Source of the DNA: Pseudocercospora fijiensis CIRAD86 | Lineage: Eukaryota; Ascomycota; Dothideomycetes; Mycosphaerellales; Mycosphaerellaceae | Direction of reading: 5' to 3' | Length of the DNA: 64,000 nucleotides | Assembly (NCBI RefSeq): GCF_000340215.1 | Contig: NW_006921536.1 | Location: 5,836,594-5,900,593 of the forward strand | Shown: positions 12,291 through 23,212 of the stretch, piece by piece | Numbering within the stretch: position 1 is the first letter of the stretch | Layout: every line of letters begins with the position of its first letter | The notes under the pieces: model-generated | Seen by the model: the letters and a program-made list of their open reading frames with translations, nothing else | The model's database searches: none | Told to the model about the DNA's origin: nothing | Translations under genes and position numbers: made by a program

Positions 12291-12849
12291 TCGCGTATAA
12301 CTACTATACGGTATAGACGATCTATACTACCGTATCTAATACTTACTCGGCTAAGGGGAAACTCTATCCCCCCCTATAAACGGAATCGGCCTCGCTATTA
12401 AACTTAAAGACTAGTTATATCCCCTTCCCCTTCTATAGCGCGTAACTTATACCGTATCTATATATCTACGCTACTATCTGCCCTAATAGATATATCCTTA
12501 CTTAAACTACCTATTATAGGAGATTACTATATCCTATACGTATATCTATCTCGCGCGTATAATACTCGGTCGAAGACTCGACCCTCTCTCCTACCTTTAT
12601 CCTATCTCGCCCGTTTCTATATAGTATATCTCCTATAGCTTATTATATATATTAACTAATACTACGGCCGGTGCTATTACGTACTATTACGCCGACCGCC
12701 CTATACCTACTAACGCGCCCTATAATCTCGTAATTAATAATACTAACTATTATTCTACCTAGCAAAACGGCTAGTATTACCTTAGGCATCCGCTACCGCG
12801 CCTACGTAGCTCGATATCGCCTTTACGTCTACCCTTTACTTAGGCTAAG
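12291..12849. other. Intergenic, between divergent MULE and P1 genes
   Basis: I see no convincing gene. The stretch may contain the 5' end of the MULE gene. A half-palindrome of family 1 (CTACCTAGCAAAACGG) lies near 12745-12760, just upstream of the conserved promoter module. Confidence 0.4.
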
Positions 12850-13030
12850 TTTAACCGTATATTAGCGTATTTCGGCGGACTTTACTTTATAGTATTAACT
12901 AAGGCGGCGAACGAAGCGTAGTCCCGACCTTACTATATAAATTAGCTACGTCGCCTAGGAGGACTCTTTTATACGTATATTAGTAAAGTAAACCGCTAGT
13001 CTACCGGTCTTGCCCCGAGCGCTATTAACG
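12850..13030 (+). promoter_or_regulatory. Conserved promoter-like module M1, upstream of P1
   Basis: First of four non-identical copies of a module that begins with TTCGG-x2-GACTTTAC, continues with GGCGGCGAACGAA, then a TATA-like box TATATAAATT (12934-12943), TAGCTACGTCGC, CTCTTTTA, TTAGTAAAGTAAACCGC and a CCCGAGCGC end. It precedes a plus-strand gene. Copy B: 38803-38982. Confidence 0.75.
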
Positions 13031-13124
13031 TACTAATATAGGTCTCTTCTCGGCCGCTAACTCTCTCTACTTTATAATCTACTTCTACTACTAGCGACCT
13101 ATACTTATTTATCTATTCCTCCGG

Positions 13125-13830
13125 CCGGTAAACTAGTCTATAGCCCTATACGTATATCCTACGCTACCGTACTATACTACGCTACGACTACCTACTAAGC
13201 TCCCTACTACGTCTAATTATCGCTATAGTAGACTATACCGATAGTACCGCCGTCGCGCCTTTTAAGGCCGAACTCCGTCGTCTCTATANNNNNNNNNNNN
13301 NNNNNNNNNNNNNNNNNNNNNNNNNNNNNNNNNNNNNNNNNNNNNNNNNNNNNNNNNNNNNNNNNNNNNNNNNNNNNNNNNNNNNNNNATAAAGAGATCG
13401 AATACTACCGTAGTCGAATATTAAGCTTCTCTTAGCTCGACCTCGACGGCTATTCCGGAAAGCTCCGCTAACTCCGACTACGTAAGCTCGCGATCTTCCT
13501 AGTTAGTATCGGCTATACTAGATTTTAAAGGGACTATACTCGGTACATTTAGAGATATTAGCCTTATATACTAGCAATAGAGCCGTAGAAGTTTAGGTCG
13601 GAATCGTCTCTATATAGCTCCGCTACGATAATTAGTATTTATTTAGTTACTCTATATAGAACTAGGTATAGGGAAGCCTACGTACGCCCCTAGGTTACCT
13701 ATTATACTATACTCTCGACGGCGGATTAATACGGACGTACGTAGTATTATAGACTATACTATAGCTTATACTACTATAGTTCTATACTATCTAGCTCTCT
13801 ATTGCTCTTATCCTTATATAATAATTTAAT
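13125..13830 (+). pseudogene. Unidentified gene P1, copy A (interrupted by assembly gap)
   Basis: Downstream of module M1 a plus-strand frame can be followed: LRLIIAIVDYTDSTAVAPFK, gap, EIEYYRGRILSFS, LDLDGYSGKLR, KLAIFLVSIGYTRF, TIISIYLVTLYRTR. With the gap filled from copy B (39080-39725) the frame adds LRRLYINKNC and LFFYAYLINKE and stays continuous across it. The protein would be about 200-240 residues. No domain is recognised. A family 1 half-palindrome with CCGGCCGGTAAA lies near the presumed 5' end. The start codon is not visible. Confidence 0.45.
13289..13388. other. Assembly gap (100 N)
   Basis: A run of exactly 100 N falls inside P1. In copy B the flanking sequences are separated by 42 bases (39242-39283), so the real gap is probably about 42 bp and 100 is a placeholder. 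Confidence 0.9.
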
Positions 13831-14057
13831 TTATATATCTACTATCTTATTCTTTCCTATACTATACGTACCGATATCTCCTATAATCGTCGACTATTTT
13901 GCTAGCTAGTAAAGTCTATCGTCCCTATAGCCGCTATAGTTGCCTTATATCCTATCTAGCTATACGTATCTACTATTACCTCCGCTAGTAGAACGGTCGA
14001 CTATGTCTTAGGTATCTATTAGCTCGGTACGCTAGTCGTTACCCTACTTTATACCCT

Positions 14058-14240
14058 TTACTTAGATTAAGTTTAATACTATACTAGCGTATTTCGGTAG
14101 ACTTTACCTCTTAGCCTTAACTAAAGCGGCGAACGAAGTATAATCCTAACCTCGCTATATAAATTCGCTACGTCGCTTAGGACGACCTTTTTGTACGCGC
14201 CTTAGTAAAGTAAACCGCTAGTCTACTAGTCTTAGCCCGA
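14058..14240 (+). promoter_or_regulatory. Conserved promoter-like module M2, upstream of P2
   Basis: It has the same block order as M1, with TATATAAATT at 14156-14165, preceded by GCGGCGAACGAAG and followed by TTAGTAAAGTAAACCGC. Copy B: 39953-40135. Confidence 0.75.
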
Positions 14241-14394
14241 GCGCCTATATTACGCTAATTTATATCTCTTTCTACTCCTCGACTTCTCTTCTACCTTACT
14301 ACCTACTTCTACTACCGCCTACTTTACTTACTTAGCAACTTTTCTGCCTAGTAAATTAGTCTATAGTTATACTACTACTATATCCGTATATATA

Positions 14395-15700
14395 CTATAA
14401 ACTATATACGTCGTCGCCTCCGATTACTACTATAGTAAAAGTCGCCGACGATAATACCGTAGATAGTACGCTAGGCCGATCCTACGTAGATTAATAAGCC
14501 GTAGCTATCTTCTATAATCGCTACTACAAATACTTTAATATTATATATAATTACTTTATCGACCTAGTCTAATTCGTATCCTAGGCGAGCGCTTGCCCCT
14601 ATTATACTACTATACGCCGTAAGCTCGTTAGGACCGTATATAGTATATCCCGTAGCATTTATTTCTTATACCGCCTCTATATACGTCCTCCCTTCGATAG
14701 TACCCTATTATAAGTTAGCTACGCTATAGACTACTTTGCCGGCCGGTAAATAGTTAGCGATATCTGTTGCCTTTACTAGCTAGTAGAGCGGTCTATAGTC
14801 GACGAAACTATATACTACCCGACTAACTAGCGTATAGTACTCGATTATTAGCGAATATATAGGACTCTATCTAGTAGTACCCTAAAGTTACTATATCTAT
14901 TCCTATACTAGAGTATCGCGTCTACTAGCTTATATAACTAGTCGCCCTATCCTATCGGTTTATAGTAGTCTTATCGCTTATCTATATATATATTATCCTA
15001 TAGTCTTCTAAAGTTAGGTTTACCGTTAATATAGACCTATTCGCCTACGACGCGCTCTATCTACTACTAGGTATATATCGGATCCTATACGTTACCCTAG
15101 ACTATATATCTATATATTAGAGTACCGTCGCCTATAGATCCTTTAAAAACGATCTGGACGTAAAGGCGATTATCTATTACTCTTATAGCCGCGCTCGCCT
15201 AGCTATATTTTATATTGCTACTATAACTAATATCTCCGCTATCGCCTAGAAATGCTTATAGAACTAGCTGTCGGCGCCTAGGACTTAGTATCTAGTATAC
15301 TATCTATATCGTATCGATCCCGCCTACTATTATCTCGAGCTAGACTTACCCTACCTACTCTCTACTCGTCTATCTATAGCTCTTATACTAGAGCGTATCT
15401 TTAGTAACGACGAGATTAAGCGCATTCGCGGTCGTACCTTTAAACCGCAATCTGCTAAGATATAGTCTATCTAGGCCTAAATAAAGTACTAATTAATATC
15501 CTAGAGGGCTCTACTTACGCGTCCTAGGCTTTAATATAGTCTCCGCGAGATCGATATACGAGTTCCTTATCGGTATACCTCTATTCCTCTTAGTAGATAG
15601 ACGATACGCTTAGACATTATTAGTCCTATAGTATATTATATCGTATATTACGCGAATAACTATATTTAACTATACTATCTACGAATTCCTACGTGCCCTA
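14395..15700 (+). pseudogene. Unidentified gene P2, copy A
   Basis: Downstream of M2 a first exon reads KVADDNTVDSTLGRSYVD, YNRYYKYFNIIYNYFIDLV and ACPYYTTIRRKLVRTVYSIS, and ends near 14720 at a double palindrome (14729-14793). That element itself has GGTAAAT and CTATAG ends and could be a short intron. A second exon (about 14960-15630) reads VRFTVNIDLFAYDALYLLLG, YYSYSRARLAI, NISAIA, SAPRTQYLVYYLYRIDPA, LERIFSNDEIKRIRGRTFKP and LREIDIRVPYRYT. No family is recognised. Both exons are also readable in copy B (40290-41595) with the same interruptions. There is no visible start codon. Confidence 0.45.
14729..14793. repeat. Double-palindrome element, family 1, in P2
   Basis: GACTACTTTGCCGGCCGG and its near-inverse are followed about 13 bp later by CTTTACTAGCTAGTAGAG. 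It lies between the two presumed exons of P2. Copy B: 40624-40690. Confidence 0.75.
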
Positions 15701-15961
15701 TTCCCTACCTTCGTTCGACTAACCTGCCTTAATACTCGTCTTACGCTACGTAATACGCTAGCCTACGGCACTTAGCTACCGATAGTATTGCCTACTAGGA
15801 AATTATCGCGTCCTCGTAACGCCTCGCCCTTTATTGCCCGCTATTTTTTACTAATACTAACCGTAATCCTATATAGTAAAATAGACGCGCCTATATTCTA
15901 TATCTATTAGCCTAGTATACCTTATACTACTTTACTTTACCTTACCTCCTACCCTACTTGT

Positions 15962-16130
15962 ATTAAGTTTAATCGTATACTACCCCGTTTTCGGTAGACT
16001 TTACTTCTCGGCTTTAACTAAGGCGGCGAACGAAATACAATCCCGGCCTATCTATATAAATTAGCTACGTCGCTCGGGATAACTCTTTTACGTAGCCTTT
16101 AGTTAGGTCGACCGCGTTACTATTTAACGT
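15962..16130 (+). promoter_or_regulatory. Conserved promoter-like module M3, upstream of SNF2a
   Basis: Same blocks as M1, M2 and M4: TTCGGTAGACTTTAC, AAGGCGGCGAACGAA, TATATAAATT at 16053-16062, TAGCTACGTCGC, CTCTTTTA. The 3' third is more diverged. Copy B: 41857-42025. Confidence 0.7.
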
Positions 16131-17181
16131 ATATACGCCTACGGCCTATATATTAGTCCGAGCGCCTACGCGCTACCTATTTATATTTCTCTTCCTCCGT
16201 ATTTTCCCTACTTTTCTATCTACTACTACTATTACTACTTTAACTACTACTACTACTACTTCTACTATCCGTCGTTATTTTCTAGCTAGCAAAGTAGTTT
16301 ATAATCGAATTAGTACTACCTAGGCGATATCTAAGGACGTTTCTAAGTTAAATATAGCGGACGACCCCGAAGTGCTAGCTCTAGGCCCTCTACGTCTATC
16401 TAGGCGTCTACCCTCTCTAGTTATTAGTCCTCTTATATCTAGCGACGTATATAAATTCGCGCGCGACAAAAAGGCCTTTCTTAGCGAGGCTAGGTCGACC
16501 CGAGTAGACAATACTTATAACTACTAGCGAACTATACGCGTAATAGACGACCTAACGAATGTCCTTTATAAGTAGTATAAGACGTACGATATATATAAGA
16601 TTAACGATTAGGATCCGGTACTATAGCGAGCCTTTCTACGAGATATTAGTAACGGTATCGATATAACTTTTTCGACTTTAAATACTATTAATCCCGCTAA
16701 TATAAAATATCTCCTAAGTAAGCGTAAGAGTACTATCTAGGCTAATACTAACTAGCTATAGCTTGCGCCCTAGCCTAATACCCTATTCCCTATTACTAAC
16801 GCCTAGCGTACGTTATACGCTAGTATACTCGATACCCTATAGTACTATCGCTCTAGGTATACGGCTATGCCTCTATTATTTAACGAAGCCTATACGGTAA
16901 TAAACATCGACGTTACCGTACTCCTAGACGGCGAGATCGATAAAGTTAGTAAATGCCTATACCGTATTACGTTTCGCGGACTCCGTCTTACGATATAGTA
17001 ACTATAGGCTATTATATAGATCGTCGAAATGTAGAAATTACCTATATAGGGCGCTATTCTCGCCGACGATACCGGTACTAGTAAGACTATCTCTATCCTC
17101 TACGCCGCTATAGCTTAGTCTAAGTATATCGAAGAATAGCGTATCGTATATTAAGATAAGAAATATTAATCCTAACGTATA

Positions 17182-17243
17182 GATTATTTTACTAGCCGGT
17201 AAATATACGTCTAGATATCTATTTACTAGCCGGTAAAACAGTC
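17182..17243. repeat. Double-palindrome element, family 1, in SNF2a intron 1
   Basis: Two copies of a TTTACTAGCCGGTAAA core lie about 20 bp apart inside the 125-bp intron 17156-17280, which ends CTAAC...TATAG. Copy B: 43077-43138. Confidence 0.8.
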
Positions 17244-18940
17244 TATATATATACTTATCTCCTACTAACTATCGTTATAGCTATACTCGACTACGCCTAT
17301 ATAGAGCGAGGTATTATACTAGACTCTATCTTCGGCTATTACGTTCCGTTCTATAATATACCGACTATTCCTAACGACGACCCGCGCGACCTACTTATAA
17401 TAGTAGTCGATACTTTCCTCGACTAGCGATTCGGTATTAGTAGCCGCTAAACGCTTTAGCGTAGGATACTCGATTACCTAGAGTACGAAGCCGACGGTAT
17501 TTACCTAGGCCCTCTTAAAGAGGATATTAACGCGTAGAAGTCGACTATCGCCGAATTACGTACCGAGCTAGATAAGACTTATACGACGCCTTACCGCTAC
17601 GCTCCTATCTACTAAATCGGGACCGCTACGACGATTAATACCTAGCGCGATACCTATAACCGGTACTTTAGTCTTAATCCTAACTATACTCGCTATGTCT
17701 ACGTCGCTACTCTCGTCGCGCTTAACGGCGAGTTTCGCTATCCTGTCTATATTATTCGGCGTTACCTAAATATACCCGACGGCCTAAGACTTATCGAATA
17801 TATCGTATCCCTTTTAGACCGCGATCTATAGACTACTTATACGCTTATTATCTCTACTCGCGAGGCCTTTGTTTAGGAGATACTTATACCCGGCCCGGCG
17901 TACTATAAGCGATATAACCGCCTAGCTTAGTTTTAGGATCGGCTATAGCTATATTAGTAGAAGAACGAATTATAACTACGGAATCTCGAGGTAGTCGATT
18001 ATCGAATAGAGCGTAGAGACCGTACTAATAATACTATTAGAGAACTCTAGATTGCCCGTAATACTTAATTATATAATAAGTATCGATCCGATAATACGTT
18101 TCGTTTCGCTAACTTACGCGCTACGTATTCGTCTATCGTTATATATAACGAGGTATACTACTTCCGGGCGTAGTTCTTACTCTAAACGGACGCTATATAG
18201 AATCTCTTTAACAACGCGTATATAGTAGCCGTATTTGCTATAGCGACTCTATTAGCTACCGATTTTAACGACTTCGCTATACTTACTCGGTTTCTATTCC
18301 GTCGTATCCTTAAACTATAGGACGCCCGAGATCGGACCGACCTTATCTTTAGATTTTCGGACGTTACCGATACTATTATATACTATAGCCGTTTCTAACG
18401 TAACTACGGCCTCCGATAGAGCGCTATTCCCGAAGACCTACGAATCTATCGTATAGCTCTACTATCTCGCTATATCTATACCGGCGCTATATACTTTCGC
18501 GATATCGTCCTCTAAATACTTAATCCTAAAGCCCTATATAGGCCCCTCGACGACGATAACTAGATATATCTAACGATATTCGCCTTTAGCCTCTACGTCC
18601 TCCGACGCTCTAAGGGAAACTAACTTAAGATCCGCGACTATACTATAACCTTAGGGGACGATATTCCTTTATAGTAAGTCGTTAACGTCGAGGTATAATA
18701 TACTCCTATTTCCTAGGTAGAATACCGTACCGCTTACTATCGCTTCGCTAAGTATATCGATAAGCTAGACCGCGGTATTAAGCGCCCCTCTACTACGCTA
18801 ACTTACGAGGTACTATTTCGCTAGCTTAGTCTCTATACTATCTATCCTTTCCTCGCCGCTATCGCCGACCGAAGGCTAACCTCCTCTACGCTAACTCTTT
18901 AATCTCTATAAGTCTATTACGCTATAGACTATTTTACCGG

Positions 18941-19216
18941 TATTAGCTAGTAACCGGCCCTATACACCTAGGCTGAGTTTTAAGCCTATATAAGAGGCCT
19001 CCTTCTATATTGTAGATAGGGCACTAACCTCGTATAGCATATTGTTTATGTTACACTTCTATAATGCCTATATTGCAGGGCTCTAGTCTTTAGCCTAAGC
19101 AACCGTCTTATTATCCTATTATGCTAAACATGGCTGCCTATATTGCTATAGGTTATGTTACCCTCGGTAGCCTATACTATTACTGCTAGTAGTAGTAGTA
19201 GTTTTGGTTTCCGTCC
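18941..19216. mobile_element. 276-bp insertion unique to copy A, 8-bp target duplication
   Basis: Copy B lacks this segment. It is flanked by TTTACCGG at 18933-18940 and 19217-19224, a direct 8-bp duplication, and sits inside the palindromic element of SNF2a intron 2. It contains many more CpA/TpG than its surroundings (for example ATGGCTGCC, TTGCAGGGC, TTACACTT), so it arrived after most RIP. It starts TATTAGCTAG and ends TTTCCGTCC without obvious terminal inverted repeats. It contains TATATAAGAGG and an (AGT)n tract. It could be a MITE, a solo terminal repeat or a SINE; the class is unresolved. Confidence 0.8.
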
Positions 19217-20995
19217 TTTACCGGCTAGCGAAAACTAGTAGATATATACGACTATTTCGCTAGCTAGCAAAGTAGTTTATAGTCTAACCGTCCGCCGCTA
19301 CTTTCTCGCTAATATAACTCTAGCGCCTTATATTAGATAACAACCTAGGACTTCTTTTAGTTCTATATAAAGGGCTCTACGCCCCTTCCTACCCTAAGCC
19401 GTCGTATAGATCGACTTATCTATCTAGTCCGCCTATCTCCGAAGTACCTAGCGATACTATAGCTCGTCTATATATATATTATCTAGCTTTCGTTTAAGGT
19501 AGTATTCTAGGTCGAAGAGCTACTTAATTACTAACTCCTCGACCTCGTATTAGAGTTGTATTAGATCCGATACTCTACTATCTATACCGGTATAACGTAT
19601 ACCGAGTGCGCTACCGCCGAGGATACCTTTAATAATAATCCCCGAACCTAGGCTATTATCCTATCCTCGCGTACTAATACGGAGTCTATTAATCTATATT
19701 ACGGTATATACGTATAGTATATCGTAGATGTCGTCGACTTTAGTAAGAAGAACTCGATCGTTAATCGTTATACTCGCGTAGGATAGACTTACGCTATTAC
19801 GGTATTCGAATTAAGCCTCGTTAATACTATCGACTCGCGCTACTAGTAGACCTTCTATCTCGATATTTAGGAGCGGCTTACTATAGTAGTCTTACCGCCC
19901 GACTAGCTTATAAATAAAAAGATCTACTATATCTAGTTAGACGAGATCGTACGAGCTTATAGTACTACTAGTACGCCCCCTATAATCCGATTCCGTAAAT
20001 ACGCTAATACTAATATTAGATAGCGTATAGCCGACGCCTATATACGTAAGTCCTACGGCATTCGCTACTAGATATTAGATACTATATAGGGCTATATCTC
20101 CGATCCGACCTATAAGAATCTCGTTCTAGTCGAAGCTATCTTTTACCTATTACTCGGTAGTACGATAGCGGGAGAAGTCGCTACTATCGTCGACCGCTAG
20201 TAGCCCGCGCTAGATAACTTCTTTTAGGCCGATAAGCGTAACCTAGACCGTACGGGAGGATACGACTACGAGTATCTTAAGTATACTATAGCGTAATATC
20301 TATACCGCGATAACGTTACTAAGGATACCCGTCTAATTCGACTTATATAGTACCTTTACTATTTCGCTACCGAGGCCCTTATTATAGGTTAATATAACTC
20401 TACTATTATTCCTAATTAGTATAGTAAGTCGTACTATATATTATTATCTATTTCGCTATCTAGTATAGTAGTTATTACCTCTATTACCGGTCGAATTACT
20501 AATACCCTTTATAGTATATCTTAAGTACGTTTAGCGGCGTACTCCTAACTACGACGCCGATTTTGCCCGAGCTATATAAAACATCGGCTACTACGCTCCT
20601 ACTCTCGCGCCTCTTATCCGAAGATTTCGGAGTTTTACTAGTCCCTTCGATAATTATAATAATAATAGTAACTATAGAGTTACTACTCCCTTCCTTAGAA
20701 CGCCGTCTAACTACGAATCTAACCGTATAGATATATAGCTATACTTACTAGGTAGTTAGGCTAGCTCTCTTATTTGCCTTAACTCTAGCGACTTCGTCGG
20801 AGATACTAGCGCTATAGACGAGCTAACCCTACGCGCTCGTTACTTAACTAAGCGATCTCTTACTCTACTAGTCGCTCTATATCCTCGCCTAGCTAACGAT
20901 ATATTAGCTTATACTAAGCGTATTAAGCTAGCGGCCGGCGCCTCGTCTATAGTACTAGTCGAAAGTAGCGATACTAAGGATACTAAGTAAGGCGT

Positions 20996-21687
20996 AGGTA
21001 TACTCGTACGGGCCCTATATATAGAGAGTAGATAGTAATATAGATCTCCTCGAGTAGGCCTCTATAGGACGACTAGTAAGTACGCGTATCCTAGGCGTTA
21101 AGTCCTATAGGTTACTAACTAGGCGCGCGTATAGATAGTCTAGTCTATATACTAAATACTAGCCGATTAAGTAGAGTAATTTCCTATCGTATCTCTAGCC
21201 TTTTCTATAGTTTTTCCTCCTATCTATATATAGTCTACCTAGTCGGTACTTGTAATATATACTATTAATATAACCGAATTGTAGTAGCTATTACGCGTAG
21301 ATCTAGAGTCTATATAACCGATTCCGAACTGCTATTATCTACGAGGCCCTACCGCTATTGTCTAATCCGCCTATACCTTCGTTATACTTTACGTACGCGT
21401 AATGCAATCGCCGAGTATCTATAGTAACGATAGAGAGTCTTTCCCTACCGCTCGGGTATTTTATCTATCTATCTTCCCGCCTCTACCGATATTATATATT
21501 TCCCGCTACCTAGTTATTATATCTTGCCTATAAGATACACTATCTATAGGATTATACGGGCGGGTATAATAGAAGACACGTCTATAGATATACGTCTAAG
21601 CTAGGTCTTATATTCCGCTATTATCTCCCTTAGGTTTAGTATACTATCGGTCTATCTCTACTACGATATCCCCTCTTATTAGTCGCT
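20996..21687. other. Unassigned stretch, possibly coding
   Basis: It lies between the acidic end of SNF2a and a palindrome. A plus frame (FPIVSLAFSIVFPPIYI, RVFYLSIFPPLPILYIFP, DYTGGYNRRHVYRYTSKLG) and a minus frame (RRISIDVSSIIPARIIL, YIISVEAGR, IDKIPER) can both be followed across TAG/TAA. I cannot choose the strand or name a product. It is conserved in copy B (46607-47298). Confidence 0.3.
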
Positions 21688-21835
21688 AACTATTTTGCTA
21701 GCCGGGGAAAAAATAGTTAAAAGGGTTTATACGGCGGCGTCTCTAATAAGCACTCTATCGGTTACTAACCTGTTTTAACCGGATATACTCTCGTAACGAC
21801 GGTTAACTACTTTTCCGGCTAGTAAAGTCGTTAGT
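21688..21835. repeat. Palindromic elements, family 1, near the right end of copy A
   Basis: AACTATTTTGCTAGCCGGGG with AAAAAATAGTT (21688-21720) and ACTTTTCCGGC/TAGTAAAGTCG (about 21810-21835) lie 90 bp apart. Copy B: about 47299-47446. Confidence 0.65.
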
Positions 21836-21996
21836 ATTACCTTAGTTATATTTCGTCTTACCGCGCCTACTCTAGTTAGACTTTACTTTACTTCCTTCTA
21901 CGCCTCGTACCTACTACGTACGTAAAGTCTATATATATATTGCGTTACTATTATATACCGCTTTGTCGTCGTTCGGCTACTTTCTATAGCCCTACT

Positions 21997-22147
21997 TCGC
22001 GCGCAACCTCGCCTATATCGTAGATAGAGATATACGACTTCGATATACTATATAAAATTATATAGGCGACGTAAGCGGTCCGTCTAGTATAGGATCTTAG
22101 TAAGGTAACGGCGTCGCTTCGGCTTTACTTTATTCCTTCCTCTTAGA
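21997..22147. other. Junction to unique linker, no gene
   Basis: Right of the copy-A border the sequence no longer matches copy B. Nothing recognisable precedes promoter module M4. Confidence 0.5.
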
Positions 22148-22310
22148 TTAGGTTCTAAACCTTATACTAGCGCGTTTTAGCGGACTTTACCTATTAGCCT
22201 TAACTAACGTACCGAACGAAAGGCGGTCCTAACTTTACTATATAAATTAGCTATATCGCTCGGGACGTCTCTTTTATACGCGCGTTAGTAAAGTAAACCG
22301 CCCTATATAT
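22148..22310 (+). promoter_or_regulatory. Conserved promoter-like module M4, upstream of SNF2b
   Basis: It reads TTTAGCGGACTTTACC, ACCGAACGAAAGG, TATATAAATT at 22239-22248, TAGCTATATCGC, CTCTTTTATACGCGCGTTAG and TAAAGTAAACCGCC. It is the only one of the four outside the duplicated segment, so the module is shared between different genes and is not merely duplicated with them. Confidence 0.75.
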
Positions 22311-23145
22311 TTACGCTATCTACGCGGCCCGCTATATAAACAGTTAGAGGTCCAAGCGCTAATACTAGTATATACCTTTCTACTATCGCTCTAACTTCTT
22401 CTGCTTTGTAATCTACTCCTACTACTACCGCCTTCCCCGTCTACCTACCTCTATCTTGTTTCTCTATCTAGTAAACTAGTCTATACTCTAGTTTTCTCCG
22501 CCCGGTAAACCGATCTATATCTATAAGCTACTCTTCTAGCTAGTCCGAACGGTAAATAACGGCTAGTACGCTATATACCGACGGCGATTATAAATCCGAA
22601 TAAGAAGTTCGTACTAACTAGCCTAGCGACGCCGAAGAAGTATAAAAAGATAGTTACTACTAATACGAACGCTATCGAGTCGTCGCCGACTCTCTCTATA
22701 AGAACTAAGGGTAAGAGTACTAAGGCTACCTAGAATATACTAGCTACTCCTCCTACGCTAGGCATACCCGCCTAGCCTAAGCCTAAGCCTAAGGCTCCTA
22801 AGGTACCTAAGGTAGTAACCGTACCGCTATAGTTTAGCCTAACTATAGATAAGAAGTAGGTACTATACGAGGCTATATATAAAGCTAGAAGAGAGGCGCT
22901 TAGAATATTCCTAGTAAACGGTACGCGAGTTCCCGTCTAGGCCGATTGCGGTATATATCTTCTTAGCTTCCTAAGGTCCGGTCTAGAGAAGAATAGATAT
23001 ATTCTCTTATTCCTAAACTTCCCTTATTAGGATCTATATAAAGGGTTCTTTTAGGCTATATCGTAGTCGGTAGGTCGGTAGTATTAGAATAACGGTAGAT
23101 ATTAGGTAAGTTCTATCCTACGCTATATACCTAGACTAATATACT

Positions 23146-23212
23146 AACTATTTTACCGGCTAGTAAACCCGCTATACTAAAGTTAGACTTTACCGGCTAG
23201 CGAAATAGTTAG
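23146..23212. repeat. Double-palindrome element, family 1, in SNF2b intron 1
   Basis: AACTATTTTACCGGC/TAGTAAA and TTTACCGGC/TAGCGAAATAGTT lie inside intron 23106-23269 (GTAAGT...TTAACG...ATAG). Confidence 0.8.

Larger units (their letters stand above)
16220..20995 (+). pseudogene. SNF2-family ATPase/helicase relic, SNF2a copy A
   Basis: Three exons are readable. Exon 1 begins in a (CTA)n tract encoding Thr/Tyr and runs to Walker A at 17065-17088 (DDTGTSKT after GAILA, from GTGKT). Intron 17156-17280 follows; its 5' site is ATAAGA here but GTAAGA in copy B. Exon 2 holds NEVYYFRA near 18150 (DEAH-box position) and TLLATDFNDF (motif III). A second intron spans 18908-19323 and has received an insertion. 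Exon 3 is a HELICc domain: KYLAIL, KVVF, EDTFNNNPRT, NTESINLYYG and motif VI RYTRVG-x-TYAITVFEL at 19765-19812, ending in an acidic tail near 20970. Family members are ATP-dependent DNA translocases. Stops and the altered GKT mean it is dead. Confidence 0.85.
4058..21996. repeat. Large direct repeat, copy A (about 17.9 kb)
   Basis: The sequence from 4058 matches that from 30013 at an offset of 25955 and remains alignable to 21996/47607, where the offset is 25611. The offset changes are explained by a 5-bp insertion near 9196 (A), a short replacement near 11400 (+1 in B), the 100-N gap (58 more than B needs) and a 276-bp insertion plus 8-bp duplication in A at 18941. Nearly all other differences are transitions. 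Gene order inside is RecQ (+), unknown (-), MULE (-), unknown P1 (+), unknown P2 (+), SNF2a (+). Confidence 0.95.

Noticed and set aside
16320..16511. Minus-strand open frame
   Set aside because: Antisense to the SNF2a N-terminal exon, which shows conserved family features further on. The same holds for minus-strand openings at 42785-42973 and 60017-60247.
18941..19216. tRNA or tRNA-derived SINE
   Set aside because: I could not fold a cloverleaf or find clear A and B boxes, so it is left as an unclassified insertion.
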